Part shown: piece after piece, positions 21,213 through 31,539 of the stretch
Numbering within the stretch: the stretch's first letter is position 1
How the letters are laid out: each line of letters opens with the position of its first letter
Origin: Yponomeuta sedellus
Lineage: Eukaryota > Arthropoda > Insecta > Lepidoptera > Yponomeutidae
Assembly: GCA_934045075.1 (NCBI GenBank)
Contig: OW203729.1
Span: 6,357,816-6,421,815 of the forward strand
DNA length: 64,000 nt
Direction: 5' to 3'
Notes under the pieces: generated by a model
Databases searched by the model: none
The model's input: the letters and a program-made list of their open reading frames with translations, nothing else
Told to the model about the DNA's origin: nothing
Made by a program: the position numbers and the translations under genes

Positions 21213-23369
21213 GTAACTGTTTGTTAAAATATTTTTTTTCTACGGTTTGTTTTTTAAATAAAAATATTGAATGTATGCAGTAACACAACCTCCTAGGTTG
21301 GGCGTAAACGAAGCCGGTTCCCCTAGCTATGTCAATGCACCTCTGTCGCGAGGTTGTGAATCCGGACCGTGACCCCGATCTCGCGCGCGGATGCAGCGGC
21401 GGACCACTCCGGACTCCGGAGCAGCGCAATTTATAAACAGGACACCTATTTTGCATTTGACTTGTCAGCCGAACTAGAAACCATTCGCTCAGCCTTTATG
21501 TAGGTCCGTTAACTGTTTTGTAAAGTAAACTTTTAAGTACTTGCAAGCAAATAAATTTAGAGTCTGCGGACTAAAGCACATCGCCAACAAGTCGAAATCG
21601 CAAATTATTGTGGCAAGGAAAACTTTTGTAAAATCTAATATTTAAAAATCTCGTATCGAATTCCTCCGAAACTGCTTCACCAATTTTTATGAAAAAATTG
21701 TGTATATTTGGTAGATCTGAGAACAGGTTGTAGGCTAATTAATACGGCAAAACATCGTATTCGGGGTCAGTTTTTATTATTTTATAAGGTTAGCGGTGGC
21801 TGTCATGAAAGAATGAACATACTGTTTTTAACTGTTTTTTAGAGTCCACTTTTAAGAAGAAATAAATCTCACATAAGTCCAAGTCAAAATTTTTTGAGGC
21901 ACGAAAAAAAAACTTTTATAAAATGTAATACCTACATAGAAATCTCGTGTTGATATCGAAATCGTTTGATATCGAACACCTCTGAAACGGTTTTACCGAT
22001 TTTTATGATTTTTTTACACACTAAATTACTCTCTCTCTCTGAGAGAATGCCTGTGCTATGCAGTGCGAGGTATACCCATAGACTACATACTTGTTTTAAT
22101 ATCAACTTACGTGTAGCGAAAGGTGCTTGTTTGTTCAAAACGTAAGACGAAAATGTACTAGACTACAGGTGGGTCTCTACGCGAATAAAAGACAATTCAA
22201 TAAAAGGTGAGTGACTTATGGTAATCGCACATCATTAATATTTGTACGTGTGTTTGTTTCTGTCAGCTGTTGCCTCCTCGATCAACGGGTTACTGGGTGA
22301 GGGCAGGTCAAAGACTTCGCGGCAGTGACGTCACGGCTTTTGATTTCGACTGGTATTTGCAGGTATTTTGATACCTCTTGAATTACGATGGACTATATCG
22401 CCGGGTACATCCGTAGAAATACCACGTACTTACCATATACCTAAGTACTTTTACTCTAATAAAGTGTTCTCTATCTATCTATCTAAATCATACCGTATTA
22501 TGAGTAGTTCTTCTTTCTGTACCTCACCACTGATGGATGTTGCTAGAACTACCTTTATTCATCTTTTTATTTCTTGACAAGCTTGACAGATCTATAACTG
22601 AAAACATTCCCAATTAAATAGAATTGTTAGTAGACATACTTTGTTAGGTAGACAATGATCTGTCCACCTGGACTAAATCGCCTATTCACTGAATTTAGTG
22701 TCAAGACAAGACAGAGCCGGATATACAGACTGACCATGCAAAAAGTTTTCATCTCGACGAACGAGCTAATTGGGCCAAAACTTTAGCGACACCGATCTTT
22801 AGTGGGTGAATCGGAGATATAGAGGTGAAAGCTTTGGGTAAAAATGCAATAATTGCGACATTAATTAAATTACGGATAACCTTCCGTAACACTTTCTACA
22901 AATAGATGATCTCTTTAGGTCGTCCAAGTTGTATTTACATGTAATCTAAAACATTTCGCAATTTAAGTACTAAGAACTTTAGCATTGACTAAATATACCT
23001 AGCGGGCGTTGGACTAAGGTCTAAAACTACGGTCATCAAGTCTCCACTAAGCCCTGAGAGTGAACTCGAAAAGTCTCAATAAATTCGTATCTCTGCCAAA
23101 CGCAGTCCGTGTACGGAATTGAGACCTCCTCCTTAACCAACTCTTGGAGACGGATATTGCTTACATCTACACCAACAAACTAACGAAGGGCCTACCTCTA
23201 AAACTAAAATTTACGAGCCAACTATCCAGGCATTGGCATCATTAGGAATTCCTGCGGAGGCTGCCGCGGTAGGTCGCCGTCGGCGGCTGCGTCTGTACCG
23301 CTATCTCCGCGGTTAAATAAAAAATGCATCGGCGAACGGCTACATAGCGGTCCCGGTGAGACGTCGAGC

Positions 23370-23374
23370 TCAGT
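23370..23374 (+). promoter_or_regulatory. Candidate initiator TCAGT, secreted-protein gene 2
   Basis: Same spacing to the ATG (27 nt) as in gene 1. Confidence 0.3.
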
Positions 23375-23396
23375 GCCTCAGCAGAACGCAAACGCG

Positions 23397-25289
23397 ATGG
23401 TCAACTACAAGCGGGTTGTCTGTGAGACGGTGTTTGCGCTAGCTCTGCTGGCGTTGGCCGCAGCCGCACCCGCTGCGGATTGTCCCGATAGACACCACTA
23501 CGATCAGCGTCAGAATGGTTCCGAGAACTACCGTCTAAACATCGATGGAGTCGTCATCGCTGTCGCGCCGGTCGATTCCCTCCTTGCGGCCGCGTCCGAG
23601 TTAGACCTCAGCGACTTGTTGGGCGATCTGGAGGACTTCGACAGCCCGACCAAGCCGCCCAAGCCTCAGGAGCAAAAGCCCGAGGACAAGCCGGAGGATG
23701 AAAAACCGGACCCGGCCAAGCCAGACCTAGCCAAGCCGGAACTAGCCAAGCCCGACCTCAGCGACGTCAGCCTGGCCAACGAAGTTAAGGGGCAGAAGAA
23801 AGACGCGCACAATAGGAAGCAAGAAAAGGCGCAAAGGTAGAGTATCTCCTCTTTATGTTATTCTATTTAAAAACACGTCCTTGTTCCACAAAGGGTGGTT
23901 CTAACTGTCAGTGTAATTTTGTCCCTTTAGCTCTAATTGGGTCAAACTTAAATTGGAAAAATGTTTAAACGTTAGACAACAAGACACATCACAGAAAAAA
24001 GTATACAGATAACTGATGGATGACATAATATGCACAACAACAGAAAGAAGACGAAATACACAACAGAAAAAACAAAACGAAAATGTTATTTAGCCTTAAT
24101 TAATGGCTTTAATTAACAGCTGTTTAATATAATATTTATTAGGATTCCATGTGATTTCCGAGTTCGTGTTGCAAAAAATATATTTTATTGACCAGTAGTA
24201 TTTAGACATTTCCAAAATGGTCGAGACTGGTTACGGCTGACCCCTGCGTTATGCTCTTGTACGCGTGTGTTCGTGTGTCTGGGAGCAGCACTAATGTTTT
24301 TCGTAAGGAAAACGTAATTTTGTCTGACAACAAGTGTTTTGGCACTCAAAGTTATTGGTGGCAATCACGGAATCTTTCAATTTACGCAGTTTATTTATTT
24401 ATTCAATTACACATGTAAGCTAACAGTACATGCTAAAGTGTTACTGTTGAAGGATTTAATAAACAATTTGATAAATACCTCAGCTTATCATAGTATAATA
24501 ATATTGGCCTTTTTGCATCTACTTAATGAGATGATTTATACAGCGTCCAGTGGTATCTTCACTCACACTAAATGGGTGAAGGGACCACTCCGACGCTGTA
24601 GTGCCTGGGTCATGGTTTTATAGATGGTGTAGGCTTGCCCAGCACCTATACCATCCTGACAGCTTAGTCGGCCTAGCCCACAGGAAAGACTAGTCAATAC
24701 GTGCGGAGCCAACCAAGCTGCGGGTTTCCTCACGATGTTTTCCTTCACCGTTAGCGTGTGATATTGCGACTGCAAATGTACGTAACTTTGAAATTAAACA
24801 AAGTCATTGGTACATGCCCGCACTCGGGATCGAACCTGGGGCTCTCGCTTGCCAGTCTAAGGTTCTACCCACTGAGCTACCATCGCTTTCATAGTATAGG
24901 TACTGATGTGTTAAGTGTAACATAATTAGAGAAAAGATGGTCGGAGTGGAGTTTTTTTCTCGCTGCCTTTTCGACCCGCTAAAATCACTTTTCGAAGGTA
25001 CCTGCTTACATTTTACATTGACAATCAACAAACAGAACGTAAATTCTATACGTTGAAATAAAAAAAAATATTTCATCTTATAGATAATTTCGTTACCTTC
25101 AGCAAAATGCAGCAGACTTCAACAAAATCTGAAGTGACAATATCTCGAAATCGTGACTCAAATTGCAACTCTAGTTATAGTCATTGTGACAAAGACAGTT
25201 TACTGGACACGACTTTTCTCTCCTGCAGGTTGAAGATGCGTCTTGCCAACATGCTGTTGCCGCTGCTACGGAAGAACCGCCATCATTAA
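23397..25289 (+). CDS. Secreted DQRQ-motif protein, tandem copy 2, two exons
   Basis: CDS join(23397..23836, 25229..25289), 166 residues. Same plan as copy 1: signal peptide (residues 1-27), CPDRHHYDQRQNGSENYRLN at 29-48, a hydrophobic IDGVVIAVAPV patch, an acidic proline-rich middle with extra AKPDL/AKPEL pentamers (residues about 108-124), and the basic tail LKMRLANMLLPLLRKNRHH. Between the copies the exon 2 frame shows CTA/TTG (Leu, two changes), CTA/CTT (Leu) and AGG/CGG (Arg), all silent, with only His/Arg and Thr/Asn replacements. The other frame would give five replacements among six changed codons, so the assigned frame is the coding one. A SINE B expands the intron to 1392 bp against 431 bp in copy 1. 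AATAAA occurs at 25567-25572. The role is unknown; the acidic region beside a cationic tail would fit a processed peptide precursor, which is inference. Confidence 0.86.
24505..24890 (-). repeat. SINE B, full length with tRNA head
   Basis: Read on the minus strand: GCGATGGTAGCTCAGTGGGT (A-box), AGACTGGCAAGCGAGAGCCC, AGGTTCGATCCCGAGTGCGG (B-box), then the body GTGAAGGAAAACATCGTGAG, GTCTTTCCTGTGGGCTAGGC, CACTGGACGCTGTATAAATC, ATCTCATTAAGTAGATGC. It lies inside the intron of secreted-protein gene 2. Confidence 0.9.
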
Positions 25290-25690
25290 ACTTAACGACC
25301 CCTTCTGCTGATCTGATAATCTTAAACTCATATCAATGTAACTTAGAGTAGGTTCGCTTGTGAATTGTACATTTCTGATTGTTTGACAAGCCTCAACGTA
25401 AAACTCGATAAATTATAAGATAGGCACTTAACTTGTTTAATGATGAGTTATCCTGTAACTGAAATATGTTTGGTACATGTCGAACCTACTACTGCTCTAC
25501 AAAGATTACAAAGTATCTTCATCAATATAGCAATCGAGTGATATTTGAAATGCATTTATTAAAATTAATAAAACCTAATGTACTTAATTTATTCATGTAT
25601 ACGTAATTAGTTCGTAAGTTTTAGTAACGTAAGACAATTGTTTTGTTGATAATAAAAGAATAATTCTTATTGAAAAATCCCTAAACGGTG

Positions 25691-26060
25691 TTGTTTCACT
25701 GTAGTTTGTCGAATCCCCAGCGAAGTTAGAGCGTTCCTGTTAACAGTTCTGTAAAAGTGAAGTAGGTATTCTGTAAAACATATGGGAACTCGCTGACTTT
25801 GACGGATATCTTGAATAACATTAATACCACAAAGCGAACTTAAAACAACAATGTAATAAAAACATTATGTGAAAGTCAGTGGCAAGAAAATTCGTTTTAT
25901 GCCTGCTCCTAAATTCTTATACCAAATCCTAAACGATTTCAATCATCTGTCTAATTTCATCCTAATTGCTATCGCAAACGTCAGGATTTCGACGGGCTTT
26001 GGTGCCCCACGGAGGACACCGCTAAGGTAGGTATAAGTAAAGTAAGCCTCGGATTTACTT
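25691..26060. other. Gene-free region
   Basis: Nothing recognisable apart from AT-rich sequence. The minus-strand open frame at 25943-26257 reads through the adjacent MITE. Confidence 0.5.
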
Positions 26061-26062
26061 TT

Positions 26063-26232
26063 TAGCCAGGTTTTAACGGTCTTAGTACGCTCGGACCGAG
26101 TGCCCCATCCGAGTAAACTAATGCTTCTGATTGGACGGTTTTTCGTGACAACACCAAAATAGCCAATCAGAAGCTTTAGTTTACTCGGATGGTGCACTCG
26201 GTCCGAGTCCACTAAGACCGTGAAAACGCGGC
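26063..26232. repeat. MITE type M3 (foldback)
   Basis: GGTTTTAACGGTCTTAGTAC...CGGACCGAGTGC pairs with GCACTCGGTCCGAGTCCACT AAGACCGTGAAAAC; the inner part, AGTAAACTAATGCTTCTGAT TGG, also pairs with CCAATCAGAAGCTTTAGTTT ACT. Another copy is at 50747-50882 and a fragment at 7785-7830. Confidence 0.9.
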
Positions 26233-26524
26233 AGTAGAGTAAAACCAGCGCCGTCAAGGAAAAAGTCCTTTCTTTTTTACGCGTCGTATTTGCAAAAAGT
26301 GTTTGTACGAGTACAGTCTCTTAATCATGTTAAGGCGCTTCGCGGTGCCACCAAGGAATGGGTCTAGATAGCAGGCTAAAGGAACTAGATTGGCCCACGA
26401 AAGTGATCTGGCTGATTTTTATGTTGGTGCGCCAGTTTAAGCCAAGGTGTGCCCCAAATCAGCTCTCGAACTTCTTTTGTGTTAGAGATTGACATAATAG
26501 CAAATCGTCAATGTATTTTATAAA

Positions 26525-26730
26525 CTAACTAGCTGACCCAGCGAACTTCGTACCGCCTAACAGTCGATTCTTTAATTTTCTTTTTATTTTTCTCCCCGTA
26601 AGTACCATCCTCGTATTTCAAGGAAATTCTAAATTCATTCTAATAAAATAATTAGCGAAATCGGTTCAGCTGATCTCGAGATTTGCGCTTACCAACACAT
26701 TCAGCGATTCATTTTTATATCATAGATATT
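26525..26730 (+). repeat. Dispersed repeat ('CTAGCTGACCCAGCGAACTT')
   Basis: ACTAGCTGACCCAGCGAACT TCGTACCGCC, then AATCGGTTCAGCTGATCTCG and TCAGCGATTCATTTTTATAT. This start is typical of a very common insect repeat; the class is unsettled. Confidence 0.6.
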
Positions 26731-26835
26731 TTAGGTACCTAATTCACGCAAGTTAACGAATAACGGAGGGCCGTACTATTAAACTTCAGTCAAAAAAACA
26801 TAGTTATTTTGTTTTAGTACACTTTTTTGTTACTT

Positions 26836-27415
26836 GCCGCTGAGGTACATCTACCAAAACGAAATAAGCTACTAAAGACAAGCAAGCAAGTGCATACAAA
26901 AACATTTTAAAAAATCGTGCGTCATGTCGAAAAAAAAAACATTTATAATACAACACCAGTATTTAAGTACTAGAGTAAATAGTAGTATGTAGTTATCTCG
27001 TTAGTGCTTATTAGACTCTATTTACAAAGTAACGAAAATAAATGCGTTACATTGTTCATTTTTGTAGCTGCTTACAATTTGTCAATTTTACTACAAAAGT
27101 CAAATACGCAAGTTTACAAAGGAACGGTTTTTACAATGATACGATGACATTACATTGTGATACAGTCTAACATTTGATTGCAAATGTCAAAATGTTATCT
27201 TCATACATGCGTCCTAATTAGATTCCATGAGCACCAAAGAGATTACAACATACTAATACCATAGACTTAAATACTGGTGTTGTTTGTTTTTTTTTTGCAA
27301 ATGTTTTTTAACAGGTCTCACCACGATTTTTGAAAATGTTTTTGTATGCACTTGTAGAGGTCTTTAGTAGGTTATTTCGAATTTTTTTTGGTGGATGTAC
27401 CTCTGCGGCAAGTGT
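26836..27415. repeat. Foldback element with about 150-bp arms
   Basis: CTTGCCGCTGAGGTACATCT (26836), GTGCATACAAAAACATTTT and ACAACACCAGTATTTAAGT are mirrored by ACTTAAATACTGGTGTTGT (27266), AAAATGTTTTTGTATGCAC and GATGTACCTCTGCGGCAAG (27392-27412). The loop is about 280 bp. A MITE by structure. Confidence 0.8.
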
Positions 27416-27486
27416 AAATATGTACTATAACAAAATACTGTACTGTTATTTTTATGGTGTGCATGCAATAAAGAATATTCTATCTA

Positions 27487-27748
27487 CAGTCTATTTATTC
27501 TTACTTGTCCAATTTAGTAAACAAGATTCTACCCTTAAACTGTGACTTTTTAGTCCAAAACTGCCATATTTCCATAAATGAAATAGGTACATAAACACTC
27601 TTTTAGATAACACGCTGCCAATTTTATAAACATAGATCATGATAGTTCATGAATTTGCGAGAAAATGTCTAGTTTAGGCATCTAATCTCAATTTTAAGGT
27701 TAGAAACTTGTTTACTAAATTGGACAAATAAGAATAAATAGACTGTAT
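27487..27748. repeat. MITE with 40-bp inverted ends
   Basis: ACAGTCTATTTATTCTTACT TGTCCAATTTAGTAAACAAG at the left pairs with the reverse complement ending at about 27748, with one mismatch. Confidence 0.85.
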
Positions 27749-28359
27749 CTATCTATATTTTTTTCCATTGGTGCCGCTAGTTAATACTGCACAGGGACAC
27801 AAGTGCAAAACTCAATTGTTGGAGTTACATTAACAGAGAGCTGCCATCAAACAATGAATATATTTTTTCAAAAATTAAGCAAACTGCTATTTTAATCTAC
27901 TTATAAAACATATTGTGATGGCAATTCAACTTCTGTGCTTATGTCCGCCTACCCCAGAATTAAATATCTGGACTGGTAAACTTGATAGTATGTAGCATTG
28001 TTATCCGCTCTGCCGCTAGCGCCAGCCATATCAAATCAAATCATTTTATACAAAGTGGCACAGAAACTGCAACTTAATCATCGCCACAAGTTAATCTATG
28101 CGTCAATTTCAAAAACTAAATCATTTTAGACAAATATATTACTTTGTATATTATCATTATCAATTTTAAATATTTATAATAATAATAATTAATGATAAAA
28201 ATGGAACTAAACCTAAAACATTCTAATTTAAATAAAATATTTGAGCCAGATCGCTGTCGGGCGGCAGAGTACCAAGAAGGCTGGCGGCATTGCCTCGCTG
28301 TACGGCTAGGCTTATTCTTTGGCCAAAGTAAGCACCATTTTTTTCGACAAAATATTGAC

Positions 28360-28500
28360 AGTAAAACTCCAAACTTCGTCCTCAAAGTCCTCATGAACAG
28401 AACTTGCATAATTATTATAAAACATAGAACTCATGCATACCGACTCTAATTCTAAACATCATTGGCATCTACTAAACAATCCTCTGTGCCCTTTTGGCAC
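28360..28500. repeat. Dispersed repeat shared with 40290-40440
   Basis: ACATAGAACTCATGCATACC...CATCATTGGCATCTACTAAA matches ACATAGAACTCATGCATTGT...CATCATTATCATCTAAATTA at 40344. The open frame at 28192-28449 falls in it. Confidence 0.6.
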
Positions 28501-28567
28501 TAAGTATACTTTACATATTTTTTACACCGAGAGAAAATACAATAAGCGTAAACAAACCGTTGGTTGG

Positions 28568-28705
28568 TTAAGGAGCGTCCATTAATTACGTGAGTCGTTT
28601 AGAATCTCACCTTATCTCACGTGGGGAGAGGGGGCGGTCGAGGGAAATATCACGTAATATTTTCCGCAGTGTAAAATTGCGACAAATTTTTCTTCATAAT
28701 ACAAA
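28568..28705. repeat. Dispersed repeat type R2 ('TCCATTAATTACGTGAG')
   Basis: GTCCATTAATTACGTGAG, TCTCACGTGGGGAGAGGGGG, AATATCACGTAATATTTTCC and GCAGTGTAAAATTGCGACAA. Related pieces are at 30032-30110, 30590-30715 and 19750-19790. Confidence 0.7.
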
Positions 28706-29650
28706 TATAGCACAGCCCCTTTGCCTTAAAAAACATAAAAAACTTTGGAACATGTAATTGCATTAATTTTAATATTTAAGTTACTACTTAAGTAGTTACT
28801 TGGTTACAAAACGGTGGAGAGTCGATTCAATCTTCACAAGGAAAACCTGTTAAGAAGCTCCATGCAGAAACACTAGCGCTACTTAACGTGGTCTCTTTTA
28901 CGTTTAAATTTAAATACATACATACAATTCAATATTACTGCATGAGGCCCCTTAACCTAAAAGTGTAGACAACGGCGGCCTCATCAATATAAGTGTTTCC
29001 TTCAGACTACCTAATAAATACATCATAAAATTTACAGTGTGTAAAGAAACATTAAAATACTTTAGCAAGTAACAGTAAATTGGTCGATTCGTTCATTAAT
29101 TAATTTAAAGCTGGTTTACACCGTTTCACGCAAAAGTGATACACAAGTGAAAGGCCTAAGGCTTCATCAACTTCGTACAGTCGACAACAGGCTAATATGT
29201 AGGGTGTCCTACACGGAGGGAACTTTTTTACCTTATTATTATTTCGAGGCTTTGATCACCATGTGATCATGTCACCCCCATCATAGTGAATTACAATGTT
29301 TTATTACACTACCTTATCTAAATATAAGTACATAAAATATACCTTTTACCCTAACTATAATAACTAACTTATAATATTTTACTATTCATTTTATATATTA
29401 ATAAAACTGCACTACCTGCCTCAGTAAGAGAAAAGGACTTTAAATGAAGTTTGATACAACTTTAATGAATATTAAAATCAATTATTACAATTGTATTTTT
29501 ACTTATCAATTCTGCGTTGATGTCATTTGTATAGGTAGAATTAGTAACCTAAATTAAATTAAAGTACCTTATTAATTCCTGACGTTTTGGCGAGCACAGT
29601 CAATTATTATGAGTAATTACGATTTACCTAATAAATAATCGCGATTACAC
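28706..29650. other. AT-rich gene-free region
   Basis: No coding or repeat signal that I can name, apart from a palindrome TGATCACCATGTGATCA at about 29254. Confidence 0.5.
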
Positions 29651-29839
29651 CCGTATGACATGTAATTGCCGGCAGATGTTGAATGCACCAAGCTCATATG
29701 GAGTGGGCTATGTCCAGCAGCGGACTAACATAGAGCCTGAAGAAGAAGAAGAACATGCAACTATATTCAAAATGAAGTCGATGTTTGTATACTTCTTTGC
29801 TTCTTGTAAGTATGCTTTATCAGTTCGAATCTATTTTTA

Positions 29840-30020
29840 GGGTACAGTTCAACGGGAAGATCGAGCGGTCAATGTGGCGGATCGTATAACAAAGTAACTG
29901 GCGCGTGTGGAGCGAAACTCGGTTATCGCGCCGTCGACCCGGGCCGTCGCTTCCCGGGCCCATTGTCGCATACGACACGAGAGTCTGAAGACCTCGAGAC
30001 CTTGTGGAGTACCTTACCAA
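29840..30020. other. GC- and CpG-rich island
   Basis: GCGCCGTCGACCCGGGCCGT and TTCCCGGGCCCATTGTCGCA stand out from AT-rich surroundings. It could be a 5' exon or promoter for the gene at 30992, but no splice link can be shown. Open frames on both strands have no motif. Confidence 0.35.
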
Positions 30021-30124
30021 TCATCCAATCTCACGTGGGTGAGAGAGGGGTTCAACGCGAATATCACGCAATTTCTATCCACGGTGTAAAATTACAACAA
30101 ATCGTGTATTGTATTCATCATCAT

Positions 30125-30480
30125 CCACCCATTATGTCCCCACCAAGGGGCATGGGTCTCTTTTATGACGAAGGTACAGGCCATACTCCACCACGGGTTC
30201 AAGTCCAGATTGGTGGAGGCTTGCAAGACTAGTGGCTGGTTTTTCTGTCAGAAGTTTTCAAGCCACCCTAAGGCCTCTGACTTGACTTAACGACTGCCAT
30301 CTATCGACGACAGCCAGCATCATCTGCTTAACGTGCCTTGCGAAGCAAGGAATCGCTCAGAAAAATGCCACTAGCGTTAGTCACAGACGGTTTATCCATC
30401 CATGCACTGATCGCGCCCTGTTTTGCTTAAGCTTCGTGATCGTTTAAGATCACTCAGGCAGCCGGTACTACGAGCGATTC
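30125..30480 (-). repeat. 5S-like SINE, subfamily 2, with 5S box
   Basis: Minus strand: CGATCACGAAGCTTAAGC, AAAACAGGGCGCGATCAGTG, CATGGATGGATAAACCG, then the family body. This matches the 5S rRNA promoter core (GTTAAGC...GGGCG.GGTCAGT...GGATGGGTGACCG) more closely than the other subfamily does. The element starts GGCTGCCTGAGTGATC, unlike subfamily 1. Confidence 0.85.
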
Positions 30481-30589
30481 CAGAGCGAGAACAATATTAT
30501 AGTAATGTAAATGTAAACACCACAAAGTAGCACAGAAGTCTTTCGATGGTTTAGCCGCCATCAGTCAACCGGCCTTTAAACTGAAAATC

Positions 30590-30715
30590 CAAAAAATCTC
30601 ACGTGAGATTAGTGGCGGAGGGAGAGGATCGTGCCAAATCTCATGATATTGAGATAATAAGAGGGTAGAAAAATTGCCAAACTCATCTCACGTAATTAAT
30701 GGACCCCCCTTTGCT
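30590..30715. repeat. Dispersed repeat type R2
   Basis: AATCTCACGTGAGATTAGTG, GGAGGGAGAGG and CTCACGTAATTAATGGACCC: the reverse of the 28568 copy. Confidence 0.65.
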
Positions 30716-30991
30716 CCCATCGTGACTCTATTTCTATATGAAAAAAATAAATTGGACAGTGCAAAATATAATATAGTAGGAAATCTACATAGAGGGGACT
30801 CGGTTGGCCTTAATTACATCTCACGCTGTAAGCCGGCATACGTGTACTGGAAACATTATTAATAACATCCACTCGTGTCGTGTTCACCGTTAGCATGCAC
30901 TCGATTCCGCGGCGCGACTGGTTTGGCCGGTAAAAGCGGAGTGGAGCCTTCCGACCGGCGTCAGTGAGGGTCCGGAGATAGCCCGAGAATC

Positions 30992-31528
30992 ATGCTGTCG
31001 CTCCTCCTCTGCGTGGCCGCTGCCGCCGCCGCCCCCGCCACTTTCGACCAACGCCAGGACGGAGACTACAACGTACGCGCCGACGTGCAAAACGTCCTGG
31101 TACTAATAGCCTTGCCGCAGAAATTGCCGATCAGCAGTCTAAGTCTGTTAGATGGGCTATTCAAAAATGCTAAGCCCGTCGAGAACGAGATACAGGAGAG
31201 GTCACAACTTCGCGTGATGGAAGCGTTTGTGGAGCCCTCGACGCCGTACCGAGTAGAGATTGGAGAGAGCACGCAGACTCTAGACGGAGAAGGCGACGGC
31301 GGGGTCGAGGTTGTTATTGCTGGACGGCGCGCGTCTGGGATTGAGGCTGAGCCAACTGATGAATTGAAGCTCTTAGGGGCGACGGAGCAGTGCGGCCCCG
31401 GCAGAGTCCGGGACAGCGAGACGCTCAGCTGCATAGACCAGCCCGAAGTCCTGAAGGCGGACGCGCCTCTCGAAGTGGACGAGAAATCAGAAGTCGCTAA
31501 TGAAAAACTTGTATCTGTCGAGTCTTGA
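30992..31528 (+). CDS. Secreted protein related to the DQRQ-motif tandem pair
   Basis: A single-exon frame of 178 residues. Residues 1-16 are a signal peptide (MLSLLLCVAAAAAAPA). Directly after it, FDQRQDGDYNVRADVQNVLV parallels YDQRQNGSENYRLNIDGVVI of the genes at 18299 and 23397, in the same place relative to the signal peptide and followed by a hydrophobic patch, so the three are paralogues. The rest differs: an acidic Ser/Glu/Val-rich body and a pair CGPGRVRDSETLSC (Cys134 and Cys147), a small loop of the C-x-PG-xxRD type common in insect secreted proteins. There is no basic tail; the end is acidic (VDEKSEVANEKLVSVES). The start is the only Met before the signal core. TCAGT at 30961 is an initiator candidate. 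Function unknown. CpG-rich compared with its flanks, as are its paralogues. Confidence 0.82.
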   Translation: MLSLLLCVAAAAAAPATFDQRQDGDYNVRADVQNVLVLIALPQKLPISSLSLLDGLFKNAKPVENEIQERSQLRVMEAFVEPSTPYRVEIGESTQTLDGEGDGGVEVVIAGRRASGIEAEPTDELKLLGATEQCGPGRVRDSETLSCIDQPEVLKADAPLEVDEKSEVANEKLVSVES

Positions 31529-31539
31529 AGTGCCAAGTG

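Larger units (their letters stand above)
21335..25690 (+). repeat. Segmental duplication, unit 2
   Basis: Co-linear partner of 15880-19650. Differences include a 390-bp SINE B in the gene's intron (24505-24890), absence of the M1 MITE, and many small indels. Unit spacing rises from about 5.45 kb at the left to 6.08 kb at exon 2 because of insertions. Confidence 0.9.

Noticed and set aside
31066..31536. 156-codon minus-strand open frame
   Set aside because: Antisense shadow of the GC-rich gene at 30992; no start context, no motifs, no paralogue support.
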